A DNA stretch of 64,000 nucleotides from Amorphophallus konjac (Eukaryota; Streptophyta; Magnoliopsida; Alismatales; Araceae): positions 158,120,331-158,184,330 of the forward strand of contig CM040118.1 in assembly GCA_022559845.1 (NCBI GenBank), given 5' to 3'. Each line of letters begins with the position of its first letter. The stretch's first letter is position 1. The position numbers were made by a program, and so were the translations under genes. Shown here piece by piece: positions 50,665 to 61,116 of this stretch. Below the pieces are notes generated by a model, which was given only the letters and a program-made list of their open reading frames with translations, was not told where the DNA came from and searched no databases.

Positions 50665-50770
50665 TCGGTATATCAAAAGGTGTTGTCCGAACGTTAGGCT
50701 ACGCCTATCGGGAAGGCCGCACACTTGCACGAGTGATCTTCGGATCGATTAACTCCGCCCCGTACCGAGT
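50665..50770 (+). promoter_or_regulatory. Conserved leader block of E5
   Basis: Counterpart of 8546-8655 in E1. Shared runs include GTGATCTTCGGATCGATTAA and the hairpin TAGGC-TAC-GCCTA (around 50695-50708). The TATATCAAAWGGTGT part is also shared with the outer block at 11043-11155. Confidence 0.65.
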
Positions 50771-50867
50771 CTTGGTGTCTTGTCCTTAGTATGAATGCAT
50801 CCCAACCTTTGCATTAGTCGGTCTAGTGTCTTGTCTCCGTGTGTATGCATGTCCATGTTCGCTACCC

Positions 50868-52250
50868 ATGTCCATTCCCCAAGATCATGCGTCCAAAGGG
50901 ACATCCTTTGTGGCCCAATCCAATGCCTTTATGGCCCGACCATTAGCTTTCACTCATCTCGTTACTAAAGCTACTCTACCCAATGGGTCCACGACGAGAC
51001 TCCATTTCGCTCATAATGATTTAGATAATTGGGTGTCTCTTGATATCGTGGAGTCCCTCTCCAAGGTGGGTAAGATTATCCGCGATGGGGATTTTGCTTT
51101 TGTCGAGTTTGAAAGGATGATTGGCTCCACTCTTTACTGTGATGGTGCATGGTGCAACCTTGGTACGCCCATAGGCCCATACATTATGCTAGGGCGACCT
51201 TGGTTGGAAGAGAGGAGAGCGATCTTTGACCGGGATACGAGGACCTGCACCTTATATCCACCTCACCTACCCGGCAAGTTCATCTTTCCCGACATCCTTT
51301 GGCCGATCATCTCCGTGTCACCACTCGTCCGCTCGTATCAGGCCACTCCGCCTACAGACCCATGCTCACCACCCTTTCTTTCTGAACATGCTTCGGAACC
51401 TTCTCATTTGGAACCACCCAAGCCCGAGCCACCCGTGTTTCTGACGGGTACGCTTTTCATAGCCGAGCCGCTTCTTAGTTGGCTCATGGATGGCTTGGTC
51501 CCACATCCCTTCCCCTTCATGGACCACACCTTACCTTTAGTGCCAGTCAACTCATCCCATACCACATTTCAGTCTAGTCACCATGTTGACACGTTAGACG
51601 ATCTTGTCATGGGATTAGATTTACAATGAAAGTTGACGCACCTACTGGCCTGAGGCTTTGACCAACCAGCTAGTCTTAGCTTCACCCATCCGACCTTAGG
51701 GTCCATTACCTCCGAGTACACTGTGGGTTGTGTCACCACGGAGGTCCTCTTACTCCTCCCCTTACCGGACGAGCCCGAATTCATACCCTTTTGTTCGAGG
51801 GAGGAATCATACTTCTTGCCTATGATCCCCGTCCCACCTGTCACAATTCAAGAAGGTGACTATCCACACCTTCAAAACTTCTACACGTGGGACCGTGACT
51901 TGTGGGAACCCACCATAAGGGGTCATACCATCTTTGATCCCTTTGACCCACTCCCTAGTGGATCCTTAGACCCTCTACATTCACTTCACTTCTTTGAGGG
52001 AGTCCGCTACCACACCCCTTCCCCACGGGCCGGGTCGTCTATGCCCACTAAGCCCGTACCCTTACAAGATACACCATCGTCTAGGGGAGATACTCTTGGC
52101 CCTCTAACATCCACATCCCATATGCATGCATGGCCCACCTTAGGAGGTCTAGGATTTCCGCATGATGTCAACCACCGGTTACGTCAGATGCATGCATGGC
52201 ACACATTTGGGTGTCCTGGTCCGCCGTCACCCATGTACGGGTCGGACTAA
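50868..52250 (+). pseudogene. E5 single ORF with a protease-like segment, two TGA stops
   Basis: One frame, open from 50826; I take ATG 50868 as start because the upstream part is leader. In-frame TGAs at 51627 and about 51651 split it; the same frame then continues to 52250. The middle of the first part resembles the Ty3/gypsy retropepsin: a VSLDIVESL stretch at the place of the DSG loop and the typical PYIMLGRPWLEERRAIFDRD end near 51180-51240. The catalytic DSG is missing; the corresponding residues read NDLDNW. The remainder is proline-rich and unlike anything I know. The residue pattern suggests a protease-derived structural protein or plain decay. An ATG at 50849 in another frame, at the gag-start position, gives only about 40 codons. 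Confidence 0.6.
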
Positions 52251-52439
52251 CATTAGGTGTGTCTAGGGTCATATATGAGTCGGTGTGTTTTCCTTGTGTG
52301 GTTTGTTTTGTGTGGTTTGTTTGCATGGTTTGTGTGTATTGCATGGTGAGTCTGCATGTGTCTTGTGCAAGCTCGTTGTCGGTCTCTTATGAGTAAGAGG
52401 TGAGTGGACTCACTTGATGAGTATTGGGTCAATTCTACA

Positions 52440-52710
52440 TCTATACCCGGATCAGTCACCTATTGGGACTCAGCGGTGATTCCTAGTGAGTCTTCGAGCT
52501 ACTTCCTTCCCTTTTGAGAGTACCCCACTCGGAGTGTCCACCTTTAGCCCACAGCAGTTTGTGCATATCGAGTATATATGGAATGAGCAGGTGACGGTCA
52601 CTTGGAGTTGAGCGTACCCACGTTACTTGGCACGGTGACGGATCAGCCGGAGTATTCGAGCATCCTTACCCCTACTCGACGGGGTCGAGTTCCTCCCACC
52701 TGGGGAGAGT
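52440..52710 (+). pseudogene. E5 remnant of pol 3' end (linker and chromodomain) and polypurine tract
   Basis: Aligns with the end of E1 pol (about 3394-3720, minus strand): shared words include CCTAGTGAG, TTTTGAGAGT, GAGTGTCCAC, GAGCAGGTGAC and CTACTCGACGGGGTCGAGTT just before the LTR. The frame is broken by stops (for example after CACTTGGAGT). Polypurine tract GGGGAGAGT at 52702-52710. Confidence 0.75.
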
Positions 52711-54388
52711 TGATGGGAATCGACGCCGAGCATGTACATTTTATTTTGTATTTGTGTCCTTTAGTTTATTTTTATATCCATGGGAAAGTATAAGCGCAAT
52801 TGTACGACTTTGTAAGCCAATGCGTCATTCCCTTGGATTGTGTGGGTTTTTGTGCAAATATGTAGTAGGTCCAGCTAGGGGGCCCCCTCCCCTTCCCCAT
52901 TGGTCCACCTCATCCATGTGGGGCTGGTCAACCATCCTAGGTGGCTATCTAGAAGGTTTGAATGCTAATTGACCACATGGGAGACAAAGGGGTTAAAATT
53001 TCGAAGGTAGGCCACCTACCTTACCTACCTAGTCAAAGGAGTGCCCCATCCATATGTAATTTATTTATTTTGAGTTTTGACCACATGGGGGATGAAAATG
53101 ACATATTTCCCACGAAATTATCAGCCCCCCCACCCCTTGCTATTTTCTATATAAGTCTATGTATAGTGTCATTAGAGATTAATGAAGAAAAATTTGTAAA
53201 ATTCGCTTGAGCCATTGAAGGGTGTGCCCTTGTTCCTCTCTCCCCCTGGTGTTCTTCCTTCCCCAACCCCAGATCTAGAGTGGATTCTATCTCCTTCCTC
53301 CCCTCTCAACCTCCGGTGATCGTCTGTGCTGCCGCCGCCGCCGTTCGTGCCGCCTTCGAGCCACCTCGGGATCGTCTTCGATTTTGTGTCCTGCTGGACA
53401 GAGGTGTAGTTCGAGAATTCCTGAAGCCAGCCACGAGTTCAGATCGATTTGAAATTTTGAGGATCAATTTCCAACAACTTTGGTGAAGAACACAACCCCA
53501 GATTCGAAAGTCTCCCTCGCGGTCAAAGGCAATCCACAGGGAAGTTCTCTGCTGACCTGTGATTTCAGGAACTGTACAACAGAAGATTGAAAATTTCATA
53601 AGTCAAGATCCGAGCAGATCCAGGCCAGATATTTAGGCCTAGGTTGAAGAACTTCAAGCAAGCTTTCCAACGGCGCCAGTCTCGTGTCGATCCGACGTCG
53701 GGGCTGATCGCAGCGTTCGTTCTCGCCGGAGCGCGCGCTGCAAAATAGCAACCACCAGTCCGTGGACAGCAAACCCGACGGGTGCCGATCGGAGCCGCCC
53801 GACCTCCGGGCGACGTTCCAGCATGCCGCCAGCCCGGGGATCGCTTCCACCAGTGTCCCCACCACAGTGGTGACACCGGGTCCCACACGGCCCCTCCGGA
53901 CAGCATGTGGGCCCCACCGTCACTAGTTCGGGTGCTGCCGAAGCTACGCGGAAAGTCGCCCGTCAACCCGTATTCGGTCCTCCCGGGCCCCGTTGTGTCG
54001 CCCTTTACCTCCCTACGTGGAGTGGGCATATTTCCATTGCTGTAATATTCATGTATTAACTGTCCCGGGAGCACGAGTTCGGCCGGGTCCGTCGTCCCCA
54101 CGCCGAGCGCGTGGAGGTATCGCCTTCGCTCCCTTACTTGGCATTTTACTTAGATTCCATATATGCTTGCTTATGCCACTGCTAGAGAGCATGATAGGGT
54201 AACTAGCTCGCTTTCTATTTATATCACCGCTGCTGCGAGAGAGAGCGTTACCATCCCGTGACCCGATCCGGGCACAAGTGAGAGCCGACCACCCTAGCTC
54301 TTGCCGGTTTCTCAACCGTGCACGTCCAATGCTTCCCTCATCAAGGGACGATCGCGAGCTTGTCGTGTCCGTGTCTCGTCCCGCATCA
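52711..54388 (+). repeat. E5 3' LTR (1.7 kb)
   Basis: Pair of 48845-50521 with few differences, ending CCCGCATCA and followed by GGGGT. Confidence 0.95.
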
Positions 54389-54647
54389 GGGGTGGATGTA
54401 GATTGCGGACTACAATCAAACCACCTAAAAACCGAGTGCCTCCTCTGTGGTTTGCTATTGTTATCTGCGCACTTCATCTGCTTGTCTCTTTGCTTCCATG
54501 TGATCAGTTCTTCATTCTCATTTACATTTCTCTGTGTACGGGTTAAGGAGGTGCGTTAGCAGTAGAATTTATTTTCCACCTAAGTTTCTACAAATTGGGA
54601 GTGATCTATTCATCCCCCCCTTCTATATCACTCTTGCTGCGCTAACA
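54389..54647 (+). repeat. E4 3' LTR, last part
   Basis: Continues the E4 LTR after E5, from GGGGT (second copy of the E5 target duplication) to GCGCTAACA; matches about 29342-29600. Confidence 0.95.
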
Positions 54648-55738
54648 TAGACTTGTACAGTGCAGCGAGTGTACAGACTTTGAGTGTCAGGGCCAATGTA
54701 TAGACTTGAACATCCACTGTGGATGTATAGACTTGACGACCCTGAGCCAATGTGTAGACTTTGCGCTGTACAGACATTAGGCTTTTATCGTTTGAGCAGT
54801 ATGCAATGTATAGGCTTAGTGATGTATAGACTTGGCCAGTAAAACATAGGGAAAGGTATGAGTGTATAGACTTGGCCAAGCGTAGGAAAAGATGTGGAGT
54901 GTACAGACTTGGTGAAACAAAGTCCAGTGTATAGACTTGGTAAAGTGAAGTCCAGTGTATAGACATGAAGCTTGACAATCCAAAGTATAGACTTTGTCTT
55001 CCAGCGTATAGACTTGATGAATGCATGAAGACATTGAATAAGACCCAGCAATGTGTAGACTCTACAGTGAATGCATGACCCAATGTATACACTTGATGCA
55101 ATGCATGCCGATGTACATACTTCTAGAAATGATGCACTGTTGACGCTGTACAGACTTCAACACAGGGAAGACTCTAAATGAGACGTTGGCAGAGACAATG
55201 CATGAGACGGTGAAGGACCGATGTATAGACTTCACCAACACGAACAGGCTGCACAGTCCACTATATAGACTTGATGATATGAACTTCAGGAGCATATGAC
55301 ACGGCTGTACAGACTTTGTTACCCAAACGAATGAATAGACTTTGCCACAGTCTAATGTATAGACTTGAAGAAACTGAACTGGAGAGTCGACGCATCAGCT
55401 CAAGGAGTTGACGCACTACTGTGTGGACAGAGACAAATATGACTGAAGGGTCGACGCATCAGCACAATGAGTTGACGCACTGCTGTGGAGACTGTGTAGA
55501 CAGAGTGTAGATAGAATTAAATAGAGCATGTTATCTGACAGCCATGTGAACTCCATTCACTTACCTGATAAAACTTGAATTAATCGAGCATATAAAAGAA
55601 AAGCATTATGATCAGAGAATGACTGAATAATAGCATGATGACACACACAGCAAGATGACTCACAGTGAATAACTCACTTCAAAGGCCAATCATCAAAATC
55701 ACCATTAAAACCATCATCAAAACCATATGGGCACAACA
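54648..55738 (-). repeat. E6 5' LTR, second part
   Basis: Begins with the second TAGAC of the E4 duplication and continues the E6 LTR with further TGTAYAGACTT copies to 55738; matches about 19685-20772. Confidence 0.93.
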
Positions 55739-57692
55739 TGTGATGCATCCGGGATAGGGATAGGAGGGATTCTTAGTCAAGAGGGACACCCGGTAGCCTA
55801 CTTTAGTGAGAAGCTATGTGATGCTAGGACGAGATACTCCACTTATGACAAGGAGTTCTATGCCGTGGTGCAGTCCCTCCGACATTGGATGCACTACTTG
55901 TTGCCCAAAGAATTTGTCATCTTCTCCGACCATGAGGCCCTCAAATACCTCAACTCCCAACAAAAGCTAAATGCCCGACATGCCCGATGGGTTGAGTTCA
56001 TCCAATCCTACACTTTTGTCATCAAACACAAAGCTGGGAGTGAGAATCACGCGGTGGATGCCCTTAGTAGGAAAGTTTCCTTGTTATCCACTATCCAAGT
56101 GGAAATGAGCAGATTTGATAGGGTCAAGGATGAGTACCCAAGCTGCCCCGACTTTGGGCACATCTATACCCCCATTGATCACCCATTCTAACAAAGAACA
56201 TGAGGGATTTATCTTAAAGGATGGGTTCCTCTTCAAGGGACCCAAGCTTTGCATCCCACGGACCTCACTCCGTGACTTCTTGATTTGGGAATTACATGCG
56301 GGAGGACTAGCTGGCCATTTTGGAGTCCACAAAACCATTGCCCTAGTTGAGGGACAGTTTTATTGTCCAAGTCTCAAGAGAGATGTAGGCAAGATTGTGG
56401 GCCAATGCCGAACATGTGCTTCGGCCAAACAAGTGAAACAAAACACCGGCCTATACACCCCACTCCCCATTCCCGACCGTCCATGGCAAGATTTGAGCAT
56501 GGACTTTGTGCTAGGACTACCCAAGACTCAAAGAAAGCATGACTCCATCTATGTGGTAGTGGATAGGTTTTCCAAGATGGCCCACTTCATCCCATGCTCC
56601 AAGACCTCTGATGCCTCCCATGTGGCCCGATTGTTCTTTGATGAGGTTGTCCGACTCCACGGGCTACCTAAGACCATAGTCTCCGATAGGGATGTCAAAT
56701 TCACTAGCTACTTTTGGAAAACTCTTTGGCACATGATGGGTACCCTTCTCAAATTCTCCACTGCCTACCACCCCCAAACGGATGGCCAAACAGAAGTTGT
56801 TAATCGGAGTCTAGGGAACCTCCTTAGGTGTCTTGTTGAGGATCACCCCAGAAATTGGGATCTCATCTTACCACAGGCAGAATTTGCATATAACAACTCC
56901 ATCAATAAGTCCATAGGGATGAGTCCATTTGAAGCAGTGCATGGGTAAAAACCAAGAAAGCCTTCCGATCTCATTCCCCTTCCCCAGCATGCTAGGGTGT
57001 CCATTTTAGCCGAGTCTTTTGCACAACATATTAGAGAATTGCATGAAGAAATTCGCAAGCACATCAACAAAAAGAATGAGGCTTATAAAAGGCTGGCCGA
57101 CTCTCATCGGTGTCTCCAAGAATTCCATGTGGGTGACCTTGTGATGGTAAGGATGGAGAGGCTCTCCCCGGGAGCCATCTCTAAACTGAGGCCACGTGGG
57201 GATGGTCCCTTCCAGGTCTTGAGGCGCATTGGTGCCAATGCCTACGAGTTAGATCTCCCTGAGGAATATGGAATAAGTCCCACATTCAATGTCGCCGACC
57301 TAGTACCATATAAGGGACCCACAGTGGTACCTAGTGAGGAGATTGAGCCTACTTCTTCCCTTGAGAGAGCCCCCACCCGTGAGGAGAGACCACCAGCCAA
57401 AAGAGCCCAGCGTGAACGTATTGAACAAATATTGGATGAACAAGTCACTACCACTCGGAGCAAGGTCTATGAGCGCTATCTCATCAGGTGGAAGGATCGG
57501 CCTCCTTCGGATGATTCTTGGGTGAGTCGGGAGGATCTCCAGCAGTTGGATCTGGACCTCCTCGAGCAGTACCACAGCCGGATGGACCCCTACTTGATGG
57601 AGTCGAGCTCTTCACAGCCTAGGGGATTTAATGGAGGCATCATCCACAACTCCCTTTGGCTAGGGTCGTCTTCACACTCCGGCGTCATTTGA
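55739..57692 (+). pseudogene. E2 pol, 3' part (RNase H, integrase, chromodomain), broken
   Basis: Resumes E2 pol after E6 with TGTGA, the duplicated target. Rest of RNase H ([37 protein letters not shown]), then a frameshift between about 56165 and 56200, integrase zinc finger ([21 protein letters not shown]), core ([44 protein letters not shown]), a TAA at 56946 where E3 has tyrosine, and the GPF/Y-like C-terminus (GPFQVLRRIGANAYELDLP). The chromodomain (ILDEQV..YERYLIRWKDRPPSDDSW) lies near 57424-57540. The frame ends at 57690, about 60 bp inside the 3' LTR. Confidence 0.93.
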
Positions 57693-59993
57693 GTTCGGGC
57701 CTCTCTCTATAAAGGCCCAATTATCCTGTTTGTGCTTTCTATTTGAGTCATTTGATGTAATTTTCATTTTATTTGAGTCATGTCCCTAGGTCTCATGTTT
57801 ATTTTCCTAAGTTTGTGTGTCATTAGGATGCTATTGGGCCCAATTCATTGGGCTTAGCCCAAGAGCACCCCCCTACCCCTCGGTTATTTGTCATTGAGTC
57901 TTTTGTCAGGGTCTTATTGTAAAATATGGGTTGCCTATATATAGGGCCCCATTTCTTTCATTTTGGACTAATGAATGATTCAATACAAAAGATTTCCATT
58001 TGAGTGTTCAAACTTAGTTCTAGTGGAGTGAATCCTATAGTTGGGTGAGAAGCCCTAGGGGAGTGATTCCCCACCCCACCTCTCTCTCTATCCCTCTTTC
58101 TCTCTCCTAGGTTCACCCCCCTCTCTCTCTCCTCCCCTCCCAACCACCTTCAACCCCCACCTACCCCATTAAAGCCCCTCCACTTCCCATAGCCACCATT
58201 ACTCCACCCCCTAGTCCCAAGGAAGAATCTTCCACATTCCAATACTATCTTCCACATCCCAACACTATCTTCCCCATTCCAACACACCCATTCCTCTTCC
58301 CCACACAACCTCCCAACTTCCAAGGCCATTTTGAATTTGAAATGACCTTCCCTCCAATTGTTTTGGCCGCCCCCCTCCATCTCCATTAGGTTAGTTCGCC
58401 CCTCTCCCCCTCGATTCTCCTCCACCCCTTGCACACCCCTCCCCTCTCCCTCCAGCTGAAAACCTGTGACCTCCCCTCTTCCTCCACCTCCCCTCCACCT
58501 TTAGCACTTCTCCACACCTCCCATACCTCCCATCCACCATTCTTCATCCACCCCTTCACCATATACCACCCCCTCTTCTTCTTTAGGGGTCATTTGAAGG
58601 CTATGTCAAAGATGCTGCTGGCAGTCCAGAAGTTGCAGGTGAATCAACAACTTGCAGCGGCCACCACGACTTCTTTCGAACGAGTTTGAAGACCCAAGAG
58701 CTATCGTTGGAAGCGTCTACCAGTCTCCTTCGCAACAGAAGTCGTTTCATCTTCATCCGAGTTGTATGCTACCCGGGAGCTCCATTCTCCCACAACCGCA
58801 CAATTCTACCTTTGCTGAGGACCTGAGCCGGATTAGAAGCTCTGCCACGACGAACCCCTCAGGAATCCGTCCAAGAGCTCTTCTTCAAAGTTCTTCATCG
58901 CCCAGTCTACTTCTAGAATCAAGAAACGGAACTTCATTTGGCATTTGTGATCCAGAGTTCTCATTTTTCTCCCTCAGCTACGCAGATCTGCTACCCACAG
59001 TCTTCACCGACCTGTCAGCATTGTTCAGAGCCCCCTGATCTTCTCCGGCATTTTTTGGCTTCCCTGTCAGTTTTTATACAAAGATGACTCAGCCACGGTT
59101 CCAACAACTCTGACGGTGCTTGATTCTGAGTTCGGGATCTGTCGGGGCACCCTCTGTAACCTACTGCTAGAAATCAGAAGCTTCCAGTCTGAGAGTCTGC
59201 CTCCATGTTCGGGCCTCCATCCTGCTCAGTATCGGCGTCAGAAGAAATCAAAAAAAATTGGACGACTTCCCTGGCCTCCTACGAAGCTTCTCCAGTTGGT
59301 TTCGTCCCAAAAAAAAATCCTTAGCAGCCGCAGCAGTCAGATCTCCACTCAGCTATCAGCACCCACAGAATGTGAGCAGAATCGACAACCTCCACCTTCG
59401 GTGTTCCTTTCTCAATTTCCCCTCCCCGCTTGGCCGGCTGAAGGCCCCTCCCTGTGTGGAGGTAGTATTAGTTGTAATATACCTTAACCCCCACCCCAAG
59501 ATCCCCCTCCTGTGAGAGGTGTAGTAGTGTAATCATTTGGGCAGGTCGAGCTACCCCGGCGCGGCGTGTGGGGATCCACCACCTCCCCGCTCGCCCTCGT
59601 CTTCGAACGGGATCGGTTTCTTCAAACCGATCGAGTAAGTGCTCTAAAACCTTGCTTATTGTGCTTGTCTTTCAATATTAGTCCTTAGTTTCGCTGGCCG
59701 TGAGAGTGAGTGCTCGATCCTCAAGTCCCGTTGCCTTGAGTGATCACCGTGGGAAGAGTGAAACCGGTGCCTTTGGCACTTGGTCGGCCCATTGAATTGA
59801 GTTTCCACATCCATTGGGAATCAAGTCTTGGCCTTGCTGGCCCTCTACCAGCAAGGGCCCAACCCCACATCCTCCACTTGGCATTGCCAAGTCACCCCGG
59901 GCTTGGGTGAGCGACGGGAGAGCGGTGGCCCAAAATTGGCCCTTTTGATTGTGAATGTGCTTGCTTGCCTAAGTCTTAGGTTGTGTCACATCA
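57629..59993 (+). repeat. E2 3' LTR (2.4 kb)
   Basis: Start placed by homology with E3 at TAATGGAGG (a TG start mutated to TA would explain it); ends CACATCA. Contains TATA box CTATATATAGGGCC near 57936, a pyrimidine-rich stretch 58060-58600 with short ATCTTCCACATTCC repeats (about 58208-58285), and the final 425 bp shared with the 5' remnant. Confidence 0.85.
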
Positions 59994-60190
59994 CCAGTCC
60001 CCTCTTGCTTTTGCCCACGCGCCCTTTCAGGTTTTCATGTGACGGGGTACCCGATTTTGCCTGCAGCGCCCTTTCGGGTTTTCGCCACAGCTGGGTTATA
60101 GCCATTTTTGCCCTCGTCCCCGTTTAGGAACAAGGCCGGCGGGATATCTCTATTTTTAACCCCATTTATGTTTCTTTCTCTTTCTTTTGA
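59994..60190 (-). repeat. About 47-bp repeats in the TAT-type 3' region, cut by E2
   Basis: TTTTGCC-(4-6)-GCGCCCTTTCRGGTTTTC occurs twice (about 60010 and 60056) and a diverged third copy starts near 60104. E2 ends right before the array, so its left part may be missing. A minus-strand purine stretch AAAAGAAAGAGAAAGAAAC (60170-60188) could be a polypurine tract, but no LTR start is certain. Confidence 0.55.
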
Positions 60191-60218
60191 ACTCATGCAG
60201 CAGAAGGATGCCGAGAGG

Positions 60219-61110
60219 GTCGGCTAGAACATGAAGTATCGCGCCGAAAAAGGGGTTTATTCGTTAGCAAGAAGATAAAGCCAACGCCAAGGGTAGATTT
60301 GTGCCGATTCGGGCGTAGGGCCCGTAATGGCAATGATGTATAAAGGTCGGCTAGGACACGGAGTCTTGCGCCAAGCAAAGGGGTTTATTCGTTAGCAAGA
60401 AGGTAATGCTAACGCAAAGGATAGATTTGTTCCGATTCGAGCGTAGGGCCCGTAATGGCAATGATGTATAAAGGGCGGCTGGGACACGAAGTCTTGCGCC
60501 GAACAAAGGGGTTTATTCGTTAGCAATAAGGTAATGCTAACGCAAAGGATAGATTTGTGCTGATTCGGACGTAAGGCCCGTAATGGCAATGATGTATAAA
60601 GGTCGGTTAGGACACGGAGTCTTGCGCCAAACAAGCAGGATTTATTCGTCAGCAAGGAGATCATGCTGACGCAAAGGATGGATTTATGCCGATTCGGGTG
60701 TAAGGCCTGTAATGGCAAATATGTATAAAGGTTGACTGGGACACGAAGTCTTACGCCAGAAGAAGGGTTTATTCGTTAGCAAGAAGGTAATGCTAACGCA
60801 AAGGATAGATTTATGCCGATTCGGGCGTAGGGCCTGTAATGGTAATGATGTATAAAGGTCGGCTAGGACACGGAGTCTTGCACCGAACAAGGGGTTTATT
60901 CGTTAGCAAGAAGGTAATGCTAACGCAAAGGATAGATTTGTTTCGATTCAGGCGTAGGGCCCGCAATGGCAATGATGTATAAAGGGCGGCTGGGACACGA
61001 AGTCTTGTGCCGAACAAAGGGGTTTATTCGTTAGCAATAAGGTAATGCTAACGCAAAGGATAGATTTGAGCCGATTCGGGCGTAGGGCCCGCAATGGTAA
61101 TGATGTAGGT
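60219..61110 (-). repeat. 127-bp tandem array, seven units, each with a hairpin
   Basis: Unit starts (AAAGGKCGGYTRGG word) fall at about 60217, 60345, 60470, 60598, 60727, 60854 and 60981. Each unit holds CGTTAGCA, about 9 bases, TGCTAACG, followed by AAAGGATAGATTTG and CGATTCGGGCGTAGGGCC. Units 3 and 7, and 2 and 6, resemble each other most. Lies downstream of TAT-type pol, where such elements are known to carry tandem repeats. Confidence 0.9.
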
Positions 61111-61116
61111 ATTATG

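Larger units (their letters stand above)
48845..54388 (+). mobile_element. E5: non-autonomous Ty3/gypsy element related to E1
   Basis: 5.5 kb, LTRs 48845-50521 and 52711-54388, target duplication GGGGT (48840-48844 and 54389-54393). The internal 2.2 kb has a primer-binding site, a leader matching E1, one broken frame with a protease-like segment, and a tail (about 52440-52710) that aligns with the end of E1 pol (linker and chromodomain) but has lost its frame. Gag core, RT, RNase H and integrase are absent. The LTR ends and several internal LTR stretches align with E1. It probably depended on proteins of an E1-like element. Confidence 0.9.
26619..54647 (+). mobile_element. E4: Ty1/copia element, SIRE-like, split by E3 and E5
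   Basis: LTRs are 26619-29600 and 46113-48844 plus 54394-54647, with target duplication TAGAC at 26614-26618 and 54648-54652. Freed of E3 and E5 it would be about 12.8 kb. Order: 5' LTR, primer-binding site, gag, protease, integrase, RT, RNase H, long 3' untranslated region, polypurine tract, 3' LTR. The copia order (integrase before RT), 3-kb LTRs and the long region after pol fit the SIRE/Maximus lineage; no envelope-like frame remains. Frame breaks in gag, protease border and integrase make it inactive, but RT and RNase H form one open frame of 725 residues. Confidence 0.94.
17892..55738 (-). mobile_element. E6: gag-only copia-like element, minus strand, split by E4
   Basis: Bounded by LTRs 17892-20772 (3') and 24850-26618 plus 54653-55738 (5', interrupted by E4), with target duplication TGTGA at 17887-17891 and 55739-55743. 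The internal region (20773-24849, 4.1 kb) has a primer-binding site, a gag frame with three zinc knuckles, about 2.2 kb without coding sequence and a polypurine tract. No protease, integrase, RT or RNase H remains, and gag ends in the SWVP motif where pol would follow, so this is a structurally non-autonomous element and not simply a decayed one. The LTR motif array, the primer-binding site and the polypurine tract are shared with E4. Confidence 0.92.
14178..59993 (+). mobile_element. E2: Ty3/gypsy chromovirus, plus strand, split by E6
   Basis: Parts are a 5' LTR remnant (14178-14602), primer-binding site, gag-pol up to 17891, then pol from 55739 to 57692 and a full 3' LTR (57629-59993). The missing middle is filled by E6 and what is nested in it. 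Without the insertions E2 would be about 8 kb. The 5' LTR lacks about 1.9 kb present in the 3' LTR, so the left border and target duplication are lost. E2 and E3 proteins are closely similar throughout, so they belong to one family or sister families. Four in-frame stops and one frameshift make it inactive. Confidence 0.92.

Noticed and set aside
51627..51653. TGA codons in the E5 frame read as selenocysteine
   Set aside because: Plants lack the machinery, no suitable structure is seen, and stops are common in every element here.
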